DNA from: Bifidobacterium sp. B4142
GTDB lineage: Bacteria > Actinomycetota > Actinomycetes > Actinomycetales > Bifidobacteriaceae
Assembly: GCF_026537325.1 (NCBI RefSeq)
Contig: NZ_JAFNMJ010000007.1
Coordinates: 1-56,782 of the forward strand
Direction: 5' to 3'
DNA: 56,782 nucleotides
The position numbers and the translations under genes were made by a program. Below, one piece after another: positions 1 through 7,991 of the stretch. Below the pieces are notes generated by a model. It was not told where the DNA came from. It ran no database searches and saw only the letters and a list, made by a program, of their open reading frames with translations. Numbering within the stretch: the stretch's first letter is position 1; each line of letters starts with the position of its first letter.

Positions 1-113
1 AGATACCCCAACACCACACTCTGACCAACACACAACCAAACCCACACACAGAACCTAAAACAACGCGTTTAGTTCCTATAGGCCCCGATCTGGCGTTTGC
101 AAGCCCAACGAAT
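1..113. other. Unassigned stretch at window start
   Basis: This stretch holds no open frame with a recognisable product. It is A and C rich over the first 60 bases. It lies beyond the terminator of the tRNA-Ala gene and could be the tail of an intergenic region or the edge of a gene outside the window. Confidence 0.3.
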
Positions 114-143
114 ATAAAAAGATCCCGAGGTGACCTCGGGATC
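114..143 (-). terminator. Rho-independent terminator of tRNA-Ala
   Basis: Read on the minus strand, a perfect 9-bp stem (GATCCCGAG with CTCGGGATC, loop of five bases) is followed at once by TTTTTATA. It lies 8 bases beyond the 3' end of the tRNA-Ala gene, so it is its terminator. Stem and U-run are both directly visible. Confidence 0.9.
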
Positions 144-150
144 CTATCTG

Positions 151-223
151 TGGAGCTAGGGGGATTCGAACCCCCGACCTTCTCCATGCCATGGAGACGC
201 GCTACCAGCTGCGCCATAGCCCC
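151..223 (-). tRNA. tRNA-Ala (anticodon GGC)
   Basis: The minus strand folds into a full cloverleaf. The acceptor arm GGGGCTA pairs with TAGCTCC (one G-U pair), the D stem is GCGC with GCGC, and the anticodon stem TCTCC with GGAGA encloses the loop ATGGCAT, which gives anticodon GGC for alanine codon GCC. The T arm carries GGTTCGAATCC. The discriminator base is A and no CCA is encoded. It is 73 bases long, with a promoter upstream and a terminator downstream, so it is a single-gene transcription unit. Confidence 0.97.
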
Positions 224-253
224 GTGCTTGCCTTGCTTGGTGAAGCCTTGCTT

Positions 254-283
254 ATAGTACACCGGGATTGGCGAATGGAGCAA
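254..283 (-). promoter_or_regulatory. Promoter of tRNA-Ala
   Basis: On the minus strand TTGCTC (278-283) and TACTAT (254-259) are separated by 18 bases, close to the sigma-70-type consensus. Transcription would begin near 247, about 24 bases before the mature tRNA 5' end, which is a usual distance. Confidence 0.65.
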
Positions 284-436
284 CTCAGTGTGTTGCCCCG
301 GAATTGCAGGGATTGTGAGCTATTTGATGGATTTTATCCTCGAATGGTCTTGAGGCATTCCTGAGCTTGCAAGTGCGCTAGCATGATGAACAAGGGGCGA
401 CCAAGGGGGTCGGCAGCAACGGAAAGGCGGCGGACC

Positions 437-1462
437 ATGACCGGCAAAAACGATGCGGAAGTGCGGGTTGAAAAGCGGAACGAGAACCATCCTGGGGACC
501 AGCTCATCATCAACTGCCTGCCCTTGGACCAGAGTGAACGACAGGAATTCCTCCAGGCGGCTCCAGGCGTTCGTCAGGAGTTCATTGTCGACACGGACAT
601 GCGGCAGAGCATGCATTGGCTCATCGATGTCCCTGAATCCCTCCGATCGGAGGCCACGATCATTTTGGGTAATCCGCCGGCCGAGCAGGTGGTTGCCTGC
701 CGTAACCTGGTCTGGCTGCAGACCAGCAGCGCGGGTGTGGATGCCTACATGAAACCGGGGGTTCTGCCTCCGGGCGCCATGTTGACCAGTGCCTCAGGCG
801 CTTACGGGCAGTCGGTCTCCGAGCACATGTTCGCCATGATGTGGGCTCTGATGAAGGACCTGCCGGCCTACCGGGACAATCAGCGTTTGGGCCGTTGGGA
901 ACCTCGCGGGGCCGTCCTTTCGCCGCATGGCTGCCAGGTCCTGGTTTTAGGCACAGGGGATATCGGAGCCTCCTTCGCTCGTCTGGCAAAGGCCGTAGGC
1001 GCTCGGACCATCGGCATCAGGCGCCATCCCGACCAGCCGGTGGAGGGGTTCGACCGTCTGGCTGGTTTTGATGATCTGGATGCCCTGCTGCCTGAGATGG
1101 GCGTAGTGGCTCTGGCCCTGCCTTCAACGCCGCAGACCCGGCACATCATCGATGACCATCGTCTTGCATTGATGAAGTCCACCGCCGTGCTGATCAACGC
1201 GGGCAGGGGAGATGCCGTGGACTGCATGGCTCTGGCCCAAGCCCTGGATAAGGACGGCATTTTCGGTGCAGGTCTGGATGTGACCGAACCGGAGCCCCTG
1301 CCTGAAGACCACCCGCTCTGGAGGCAACCACGCTGCCTGCTCACCCCGCATGTGGCCGGGGGAGCCTACCTGCCCTCCAACATGGACAAGGTTCGGGAAA
1401 TCTGCCTGGATAACCTTCATCGGTTCATGGATGGCAGGCCCCTGCGCAACCGGATGAGGTGA
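437..1462 (+). CDS. D-isomer-specific 2-hydroxyacid dehydrogenase
   Basis: A 341-residue member of the NAD-dependent D-2-hydroxyacid dehydrogenase family, which interconverts 2-oxoacids and D-2-hydroxyacids in the cytoplasm. The Rossmann motif GTGDIG lies near residue 172. The catalytic triad of the family is visible as Arg in NAGRGD (about 255), Glu in DVTEPEPLP (about 282) and His in TPHVAGG (about 302). Substrate cannot be read from the sequence; D-lactate, glyoxylate or phosphoglycerate-like acids are all possible. The frame is open from 383, but ATG 437 has a GGAAAGGCGG ribosome site just before it, while 383 has none, so I prefer 437. The following DUF1287 gene begins almost on its stop codon, which suggests cotranscription, though the two functions show no obvious link. 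Confidence 0.85.
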   Translation: MTGKNDAEVRVEKRNENHPGDQLIINCLPLDQSERQEFLQAAPGVRQEFIVDTDMRQSMHWLIDVPESLRSEATIILGNPPAEQVVACRNLVWLQTSSAGVDAYMKPGVLPPGAMLTSASGAYGQSVSEHMFAMMWALMKDLPAYRDNQRLGRWEPRGAVLSPHGCQVLVLGTGDIGASFARLAKAVGARTIGIRRHPDQPVEGFDRLAGFDDLDALLPEMGVVALALPSTPQTRHIIDDHRLALMKSTAVLINAGRGDAVDCMALAQALDKDGIFGAGLDVTEPEPLPEDHPLWRQPRCLLTPHVAGGAYLPSNMDKVREICLDNLHRFMDGRPLRNRMR

Positions 1463-1467
1463 CCGCC

Positions 1468-2283
1468 ATGCCGACAGAGCGAAACAACAGAGGCCGCAGC
1501 CATCGACGGACAACGGTTCTGCGGTGGGCGGCCGTCCTGTTGGCGCTTGCATTGATTGTGGCGGGCTCCTTGGCCCTGGCTGGCAGGCTGGTGGGCGTCG
1601 GGCCTGCTCGCCATTCAGACAATCAAAACTCCTCCGCAAACGGCCCCAGGACCGCTTCTCACGGCCCTCCTGGATATTCTCCAGAGCAGACCGCGGCCCA
1701 TTCGCCTCTGACCTCGCCTGTGGACTACAACCATGACGGCGTGGATGACTACACGGCCATGGTGCGTGGAGCCCATCAGGAGGCCCGCCGCCATCCTCAT
1801 TATGACAGCGGCTACTACCAGGGCGGCTATCCTCCCGATGACCGCGGCGCCTGCACCGACGAGATCTGGAGGGCCTTCCGGCAGGCCGGCTACGATCTGA
1901 AGACCATGGTCGATGCCGATATCGCCTCGTCTCCTGGGGCCTATGCCGGAGTGATCAACAGCCCGGATCCGAACATCGACTTCAGGCGGACCAACGTCCT
2001 CGGCGTATTCCTGTCCCGGCATGCCCAGCGTCTGACCAACGACACTGCGACCACCGACCAGTGGCAGCAGGGCGACATCGTCATCTTCGACACCTCCTGG
2101 CACATCGGCATGGCCTCCGATAGAAGGGACAGCCGTGGCATTCCCCTGCTTCTGCACAACATGGGCCAGCGCGACAGGGAGAACGACTACCTGGGCTCGC
2201 CAGGCCACCGTCCCATCACCGGGCATTTTCGCTTCGACGCCTCCAAAATCCAACCCGCCGTCCTGCGGCCATGGCGGGGATGA
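1468..2283 (+). CDS. DUF1287 family exported protein
   Basis: A 271-residue protein of the DUF1287 (YijF-like) family, which is related to NlpC/P60-type cysteine hydrolases; the substrate is unknown and cell-wall peptide is only an inference. An N-terminal membrane segment at about residues 18-41 follows a basic stretch and would act as a signal anchor, so the rest lies outside the membrane. Family features visible are YYQGGYPPDDRGACTDEIWR, with the probable nucleophilic Cys in ACTDE, and the later GDIVIFD and WHIGMASD segments with the likely catalytic His. ATG 1468 is preferred because GGATGAGGT lies 8 bases before it; a GTG at 1459 is the alternative and would overlap the dehydrogenase stop codon. 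Confidence 0.8.
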   Translation: MPTERNNRGRSHRRTTVLRWAAVLLALALIVAGSLALAGRLVGVGPARHSDNQNSSANGPRTASHGPPGYSPEQTAAHSPLTSPVDYNHDGVDDYTAMVRGAHQEARRHPHYDSGYYQGGYPPDDRGACTDEIWRAFRQAGYDLKTMVDADIASSPGAYAGVINSPDPNIDFRRTNVLGVFLSRHAQRLTNDTATTDQWQQGDIVIFDTSWHIGMASDRRDSRGIPLLLHNMGQRDRENDYLGSPGHRPITGHFRFDASKIQPAVLRPWRG

Positions 2284-2328
2284 CCGGGGACTACCCTGCG
2301 GAATTGAACACGGCGGTAACTGGTTGTC

Positions 2329-2337
2329 TGCTACTAT
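2329..2337 (+). promoter_or_regulatory. Extended -10 promoter before the CorA gene
   Basis: TGCTACTAT is a match to an extended -10 element (TGN followed by TACTAT). No good -35 lies at 17 bases, as expected for this promoter class. Transcription would start near 2344, giving a leader of about 40 bases that includes the GAGAGG ribosome site. Confidence 0.5.
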
Positions 2338-2383
2338 CGGTTCGGCCAGAAACGTCGGCCAGGTTCGAGCACGAGAGGCGGTG

Positions 2384-3340
2384 ATGGCGATGATGAGAGT
2401 ATTCAGCACCATGAACGGGCAGATCGAGCAGATCGGCAAGGCTTCCAAGGGCTCATGGATATGCTTATCGGCGCCCACCGATGTCGAGCTGGCCAACGTC
2501 TCCCAGACCACCGGTATCGACCTTGCTGACCTGCGTGCCCCCTTGGACGATGAGGAGCGCTCGCGTGTGGACGTTGAGGACGAGTACACCATGGTCATCG
2601 TCGATATTCCCCGCGCCGAGGAGCGCGACGGCCGGGACTACTACGAGACCATTCCTTTGTCCATCATCGTCACCGAGGATCTGATTGTCACCGTCTGCAT
2701 GCAGGACACCGTCCTGCTCCACCCCTTTATGGAAGGCACCATCCGGGGTTTCAACACTTTCATGAAGTCCCGCTTCATCCTGCAGATCCTCTACCGCAAC
2801 GCTACCCTCTACTTGCGCTACCTGCGCATCATCGACCGCGAGTCGGACCGGCTGGAGCTCAAGCTGCGTCACTCCATGCAGAACCGAGAGATCCTCATGC
2901 TGCTGGAGCTCAACAAGACCTTGGTCTACTTCGCCACCAGCCTCAAGTCCAACGAGATCGTCCTGGAGAAGCTGACCGGGCTGGAGCGGATCAAGCGCTA
3001 CCCGGACGACGAGGATCTTCTGGGCGACGTGATCACCGAGAACAAGCAGGCCATTGAGATGGCCAACATCTACTCAAGCGTGCTTTCGAACATGACCGAC
3101 GCCTTCGCCTCCATCGTCTCCAACAACGTCAACAACGTCATGAGGATCTTCACCATCATCTCCATCAGCCTGTCGGTGCCTACGCTGATCTTCTCCATGT
3201 ATGGCATGAACTTCAACCAGGGGATGTTCGGCATGCCCTTCACTGACAAACCCTGGGGGTTCGCGGTCGTGGTGATTCTGTCAGGTATGGTGACCGCCCT
3301 GGTGACCTGGTTCCTGACGCGCTCGAGAATGTTCAAGTAG
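2384..3340 (+). CDS. corA: CorA-family magnesium transporter
   Basis: A 318-residue CorA-family divalent cation channel, which brings Mg2+ (in some members Co2+ or Ni2+) through the cytoplasmic membrane as a homopentamer. The long N-terminal cytoplasmic part is followed by two C-terminal membrane helices (about 252-272 and 293-312). The family signature YGMN sits at about 272-275, at the end of the first helix, and a short loop with acidic and aromatic residues follows. The last residues are basic, as usual. The frame is open back to 2135, overlapping DUF1287, but the segment from GTG 2381 on is preceded by GAGAGG and fits the family length. ATG 2384 is my choice; 2390 is equally possible. 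Confidence 0.9.
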   Translation: MAMMRVFSTMNGQIEQIGKASKGSWICLSAPTDVELANVSQTTGIDLADLRAPLDDEERSRVDVEDEYTMVIVDIPRAEERDGRDYYETIPLSIIVTEDLIVTVCMQDTVLLHPFMEGTIRGFNTFMKSRFILQILYRNATLYLRYLRIIDRESDRLELKLRHSMQNREILMLLELNKTLVYFATSLKSNEIVLEKLTGLERIKRYPDDEDLLGDVITENKQAIEMANIYSSVLSNMTDAFASIVSNNVNNVMRIFTIISISLSVPTLIFSMYGMNFNQGMFGMPFTDKPWGFAVVVILSGMVTALVTWFLTRSRMFK

Positions 3341-3349
3341 GGGCTGATC

Positions 3350-4180
3350 ATGTTTGCACGCAGGATTGCGGCGGCTCTGGCGGCGCTGGTTCTGGCGGTG
3401 CCCCTGAGCGGGTGCGGCCGCCAGGAGGATCGCTACCGGGCCGGCTCCATCGGGCCCAAGATCAGCGTGGGCATCCCCTTCGACCAGCCCGGGCTTGGAT
3501 TCGCCCAGTCCGGCCAGTACCGGGGTCTGGATGTGGATGTGGCCCAGTACGTGGTCCACGAGCTGGGATACGCCGAGTCGCAGATCGTCTTCCGCCAGGT
3601 GAAGCCCGTGGACCGCGAGCGCATGCTCGAACAGGGCCAGGTGGACATGGTCGTGGCCGGCTACTCCATCACCCAGGAACGGCAGAAGCTGGTGGATTTC
3701 GCCGGGCCCTACCTGGCTGCCGGGCAGGACCTGCTGGTTCGTCGCGCTCAAAACGACATTGCCGGGGTGGAGGATCTGGCACAAAAGCGGGTCTGCGTGG
3801 CAGCGGGATCCACCTCCGGGGCCCTGGTGCGCTCGCTGGCACCCCAGGCTCAGGTCCAGGAGCGGGAGGAGTTTCCTGAGTGCGTCACGGCTCTGCTCAG
3901 CGGGGACACGGATGCTGCCAGCGGCGACGATTTTGCCCTGGCTGGACTGGCTCATGTTCGTGGCGGTGGCCAGCTGCGCCTGGTCGGCAACCCCTTCTCC
4001 AACGAACATTACGGCATCGGCGTGCCCCACGGTGATCCGGAGCTGGTGGACGTCATCGACCAAGCTCTGAAGAGGATGATGCGGGACGGGTCCTTCAAGG
4101 CCGCCCTGGGCCGGGCCTCCAGGTCCATCGGCTACTCCATTGATGCCGCCGCCCGCACCCTGCGGCCCGGCGATCGCTGA
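3350..4180 (+). CDS. Amino-acid ABC transporter substrate-binding lipoprotein
   Basis: A 276-residue solute-binding protein of the polar amino acid family (SBP family 3, glutamate/glutamine-like). The signal peptide ends in LSGC with Cys22, so the mature protein is a lipoprotein anchored outside the membrane. The body contains the two-lobed family pattern, for example GLDVDVAQYVVHELG near residue 60 and DMVVAGYSITQERQKLVDFA near 100. No permease or ATPase gene is adjacent, so the transporter partner is encoded elsewhere or the protein is an orphan. It starts 9 bases after the corA stop and is probably cotranscribed. Ligand specificity cannot be judged. Confidence 0.85.
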   Translation: MFARRIAAALAALVLAVPLSGCGRQEDRYRAGSIGPKISVGIPFDQPGLGFAQSGQYRGLDVDVAQYVVHELGYAESQIVFRQVKPVDRERMLEQGQVDMVVAGYSITQERQKLVDFAGPYLAAGQDLLVRRAQNDIAGVEDLAQKRVCVAAGSTSGALVRSLAPQAQVQEREEFPECVTALLSGDTDAASGDDFALAGLAHVRGGGQLRLVGNPFSNEHYGIGVPHGDPELVDVIDQALKRMMRDGSFKAALGRASRSIGYSIDAAARTLRPGDR

Positions 4181-4242
4181 GCAAGGCTTCTGCCAGGATG
4201 ACGGATGCTGGACATTGGCTCGGCCGTGTCCATGTGAATGGC

Positions 4243-4255
4243 GATAATTCACCAT
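4243..4255 (+). promoter_or_regulatory. -10 element just before leuS, possible leaderless start
   Basis: GATAAT (4243-4248) lies 7 bases before ATG 4256. No Shine-Dalgarno sequence precedes either ATG 4238 or ATG 4256. A transcript starting at the A of ATG 4256 would be leaderless. This rests on position only. Confidence 0.4.
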
Positions 4256-7225
4256 ATGAACGCGAATGAAGACAGGGATCATCAGCAGACCCAGGAATCC
4301 GATCAGCCCAAGTTCCGCTACGATGCCGCCATGGCGCAGACCATTGAGGAGCACTGGCAGAAGCGCTGGGACAAGGAGGGCACCTTCTGGGCAGCCAACA
4401 CCAAGGGTGATTTGACCGATGCCCAGGGCGATCATGCTGGGGGCCGCAGTCCCTACTTCGTCATCGACATGTTTCCCTATCCTTCGGGCAAGGGCCTGCA
4501 TGTGGGTCACCCCCTGGGCTACATCGCTACCGACGTGGTCAGCCGCTACCACCGGATGAAGGGCGAGAACGTCCTGCACGCCATGGGCTACGACGCCTTC
4601 GGCCTGCCCGCCGAGCAGTATGCAGTCCAGACCGGCCAGCATCCCCGGGCCACCACCGAACAGAACATCGACAACATGCGCTGGCAGCTGCACAGGCTGG
4701 GGCTCAGCTTCGACGACCGCCGCTCCTTCGCCACCATCGATACGGACTACGTGCGCTGGACCCAGTGGATCTTCTCGCGCATCTACGAGTCCTGGTACGA
4801 CCCCGACTACCGCCGTGCCGACGGGGGGACGGGCTCGGCCAGGCCTATCAGCGAACTGGTCGAGGCTTTCAAGTCCGGAAGCAGGCCCATCCCCGGTCAT
4901 CCCGATGCCTCCTGGGAGGACCTGGACGAGGCCGAGCGCTCCGAGGTGCTCAACGACTTCCGTCTGGCCTACATCTCGCGCTCGCCGGTCAACTGGTGCC
5001 CCGGACTGGGCACGGTCCTGGCCAACGAGGAAGTGACCGCTGAGGGCCGCTCCGAGCGCGGCAACTACCCGGTCTACCAGCGCGAACTCAAGCAGTGGTC
5101 CATGCGCATCACCGCCTACGGTCACCGGCTTCTGGAGGATCTGGACATTCTGGACTGGCCCGAAAAGGTCAAGCTCATGCAGCGCAACTGGATCGGGGAG
5201 TCGCACGGGGCTTCGGTGGACTTCACCGTGCCCAGCCCTGACGGCGATCAGACCATGGAGGTCTACACCACCCGTCCCGATACGCTTTTCGGTGCCACCT
5301 TTGCCGTGGTCTCTCCTGAGCACGACCTGCTGCAACACCTGCCCCAGGAGTGGCCTGAGGATGTGCCTGAACAGTGGAAGGGCGGTTATGCCAATCCCAC
5401 GGAGGGCGTTCAGGCCTATCGACGGGCCGCCGAGGCCAAGACCGCCAAGGATCGCGTGGACGAAGGCGGGGCCAAGACCGGCCTGTTTACCGGGCTGTAT
5501 GCTCTCAACCCCATCACCGGGGCCAAGCTGCCCATTTTCACCGCCGATTACGTGCTGATGGACTACGGCACTGGAGCCATCATGGCTGTGCCAGGCGGTG
5601 ATCAGCGCGATTACGATTTCGCTGTCAAGTATGGTCTGCCCGTCGTCTACACGGTCAGCCCGCTGGATGATTCCGGACAGACCTTGGACGATTACCGGGG
5701 CAAGGCACCTTTCATATCCCACGACGGGATTGTGGTCAACTCTTCGGTCCAGGCCACCCAGGCCGTTGGCGATTCGCTCAGCCTGGACGGTATGCGTGTT
5801 GACCAGGCCATCGAGAAAGTGACCGCATGGCTGGAGTCGGCCGGGGTGGGCCATGGAACGGTCTCCTACCGGCTGCGCGACTGGCTCTTCTCCCGTCAGC
5901 GCTACTGGGGCGAGCCTTTCCCGGTGGTCTATGACGACCAGGGCCTGCCCCACCTGCTGCCCGACGACCAGCTGCCGGTGGCCCTGCCTGACGTGCCCGA
6001 CTATTCGCCCAAGACCTTCGACCCCGAGGATGCCCAATCTAGCCCCGAGGCACCGCTGAGCCGCAACCAGGACTGGGTGAACGTGACCTTGGATCTGGGC
6101 GACGGCCCCAAGGTCTACCACAGGGACACCAACACCATGCCCAACTGGGCCGGCTCCTGCTGGTACTACATGCGCTACATCGACCCCAAGGACGACCAGC
6201 ACATGGTTGATCCGGAGGAGTACGACTACTGGCTGGGTCCCAAGCACAATGCCACTGCCGGGGAGTCGGGCGGCGTCGATCTCTACGTGGGCGGTGTGGA
6301 GCATGCGGTGCTGCACCTGCTCTATGCCCGCTTCTGGCACAAGGTCCTCTACGATTTGGGATACGTCTCGTCCAATGAGCCCTTCCACAAGCTCTTCAAC
6401 CAAGGAATGATCCAGGCCTACGCCTACACGGACCAACGCGGACAGTACGTGCCTGCCGCCGAGGTGGAGGAGCATGATGAGGGCGGCAAGGTCAGCTACA
6501 CCTGGCAGGGACAGCCGGTCAACCGCGAGTTCGGTAAGATGGGCAAGAGCCTTAAGAACATCATCACCCCGGACGATATGTACAGCACCTACGGGGCCGA
6601 CACCTTCCGCCTCTACGAGATGAGCATGGGCCCCCTGGATGAGTCCAGGCCCTGGAACACGCGCAATGTGGTGGGCGGCATGCGCTTCCTGCAGCGGCTC
6701 TGGCGCAACGTGGTGAACGAGCAGACCGGCGAGGTGGTCCTGGACGAGGGAGAGCCCGACCAGAAGACCCTGAAGCTGCTCAACACCACCATCCACGACG
6801 TGACGGTGGAGATGGAGGCCATGCGGCCCAACACGGCCATCGCCAGGATGATCGTGCTCAACAACCATCTGACCGGCCTGAATCCGACACCCAGGGCAGC
6901 CATCGAGCCCCTGGTGCTCATGCTCTCGCCCATCGCCCCCCACATCTGCGAGGAGCTTTGGAGCCGGCTGGGTTACAAGGAGTCCCTGGCGCATGCCCAG
7001 TGGCCGACCTGGGATGATCGCTATCTCGGCGAGGACACGGTCACCGCCGTGGTCCAAGTCAAGGGCAAGGTCCGTGGCAAGCTGCAGGTCAGCCCCGACA
7101 TCGCGCCTGATCAACTCGAGGCCATGGCCCTGGCACTGCCCGCCGTCCAGGAGCGGCTGGGTGGCAAGGAGCCGCGTAAGGTCATCGTCAAGGCACCCAA
7201 GATCGTTTCGGTCGTGCCGGCCTGA
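4256..7225 (+). CDS. leuS: Leucyl-tRNA synthetase
   Basis: A class I aminoacyl-tRNA synthetase of 989 residues that charges tRNA-Leu and edits misactivated amino acids. The first signature appears as PYPSGKGLHVGHPLGY (HVGH at about 82-85) and the second as GKMGKSLKN (KMGKS at about 761-765). The CP1 editing insertion lies between them, with the family threonine-rich TTRPDTLFGATF segment. The C-terminal anticodon-binding domain and the final VKGKVRGKLQV module are complete. The frame also offers ATG 4238, six codons upstream; I prefer 4256 because of the -10 element 7 bases before it. The gene has its own terminator at 7279-7308, so it seems to be a single transcription unit. Confidence 0.97.
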   Translation: MNANEDRDHQQTQESDQPKFRYDAAMAQTIEEHWQKRWDKEGTFWAANTKGDLTDAQGDHAGGRSPYFVIDMFPYPSGKGLHVGHPLGYIATDVVSRYHRMKGENVLHAMGYDAFGLPAEQYAVQTGQHPRATTEQNIDNMRWQLHRLGLSFDDRRSFATIDTDYVRWTQWIFSRIYESWYDPDYRRADGGTGSARPISELVEAFKSGSRPIPGHPDASWEDLDEAERSEVLNDFRLAYISRSPVNWCPGLGTVLANEEVTAEGRSERGNYPVYQRELKQWSMRITAYGHRLLEDLDILDWPEKVKLMQRNWIGESHGASVDFTVPSPDGDQTMEVYTTRPDTLFGATFAVVSPEHDLLQHLPQEWPEDVPEQWKGGYANPTEGVQAYRRAAEAKTAKDRVDEGGAKTGLFTGLYALNPITGAKLPIFTADYVLMDYGTGAIMAVPGGDQRDYDFAVKYGLPVVYTVSPLDDSGQTLDDYRGKAPFISHDGIVVNSSVQATQAVGDSLSLDGMRVDQAIEKVTAWLESAGVGHGTVSYRLRDWLFSRQRYWGEPFPVVYDDQGLPHLLPDDQLPVALPDVPDYSPKTFDPEDAQSSPEAPLSRNQDWVNVTLDLGDGPKVYHRDTNTMPNWAGSCWYYMRYIDPKDDQHMVDPEEYDYWLGPKHNATAGESGGVDLYVGGVEHAVLHLLYARFWHKVLYDLGYVSSNEPFHKLFNQGMIQAYAYTDQRGQYVPAAEVEEHDEGGKVSYTWQGQPVNREFGKMGKSLKNIITPDDMYSTYGADTFRLYEMSMGPLDESRPWNTRNVVGGMRFLQRLWRNVVNEQTGEVVLDEGEPDQKTLKLLNTTIHDVTVEMEAMRPNTAIARMIVLNNHLTGLNPTPRAAIEPLVLMLSPIAPHICEELWSRLGYKESLAHAQWPTWDDRYLGEDTVTAVVQVKGKVRGKLQVSPDIAPDQLEAMALALPAVQERLGGKEPRKVIVKAPKIVSVVPA

Positions 7226-7278
7226 TCCTGCACTGCCCGCAGCCAGGCTGTGGACAGGCGATGACCTTCGACCACATA

Positions 7279-7308
7279 GCCTCCCGACCTCATATCGGGG
7301 GGCTTTTT
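7279..7308 (+). terminator. Rho-independent terminator of leuS
   Basis: GCCTCCCGA pairs with TCGGGGGGC (one T-G pair) around a 7-base loop and is followed by TTTTT. It lies 54 bases after the leuS stop. Confidence 0.9.
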
Positions 7309-7325
7309 CATGTCAGGCTGGGTCC

Positions 7326-7991
7326 ATGAGCATCAACATCACCCAGCCGCCGGCGCCGCCCCTGCAGGCTCTGGCTCTGAATCAATCCGCCAGGTCAAGG
7401 GGGTCGGCCGAAGATATGGCCGAATCCCAGACTCGGCGTGATCGGCCTGTCTGGTCGTTTACGCCGCTTCAGGCCTTGATAGCCATTCTTATTTTGGTGG
7501 TTGCCCTTGCGATCAGTCTGACCCTGCTGGCCCAGCAGGAACGGGCGCTGGCCGCAGGAGTGGCAGTCGACGGGTCCGGGGGCAAGTCATCGGTCCTGGC
7601 AAAGGGCGATGCCAACGGTGCTGCACACCGAAGCAAGCATGTTTCAGGAAGCGATGGTAGACGGAACACCCATGGTGACGAAGGCAGCGGGCATACCGAA
7701 TCGGCCTCGGATTCCGCTCAACACGGTGAAGGGGCAGGCAACGCCTCTGCTGCTCCGGCCTCCAGTGCCTCCGCGGGAACAGCGGATCAGACCGGACGGG
7801 TGAATCTCAATAGTGCCAGTCAAAAGGATCTGGAGAATGTCAAGGGGATCGGTCCGGTCACGGCAGCAAAAATACTGGAGCATCGGCGTGCTCTCGGCGG
7901 TCGTTACGCCTCGGTCGATCAGCTTCTGGATGTTCCCGGCATCGGTGCCAAGACACTGGCCCGATTACGCCCATATCTGGTGGCGCAATGA
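7326..7991 (+). CDS. comEA: ComEA-type DNA-binding competence protein
   Basis: A 221-residue ComEA-like protein, the membrane-anchored receptor that hands double-stranded DNA to the uptake channel in natural competence. One membrane segment lies at about residues 47-68 (LIAILILVVALAISLTLL). A long Ser, Gly, Ala and Asp rich linker follows (about 75-155). The C-terminal 60 residues form two helix-hairpin-helix motifs, seen as LENVKGIGPVTAAKILEHR and LLDVPGIGAKTLARLRPY. The start is uncertain: ATG 7326 has only a weak ribosome site and ATG 7416 is the alternative, just before the membrane segment. Its stop overlaps the comEC start as ATGA, so the two are translationally coupled. Confidence 0.88.
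   Translation: MSINITQPPAPPLQALALNQSARSRGSAEDMAESQTRRDRPVWSFTPLQALIAILILVVALAISLTLLAQQERALAAGVAVDGSGGKSSVLAKGDANGAAHRSKHVSGSDGRRNTHGDEGSGHTESASDSAQHGEGAGNASAAPASSASAGTADQTGRVNLNSASQKDLENVKGIGPVTAAKILEHRRALGGRYASVDQLLDVPGIGAKTLARLRPYLVAQ

Noticed and set aside
3281-7114. Minus-strand open frame of 1277 codons opposite leuS
   Set aside because: It is the shadow of leuS and neighbouring genes; its sequence is rich in His, Gly, Val and Leu as expected from the complement of GC-rich coding DNA, and it shows no family pattern.
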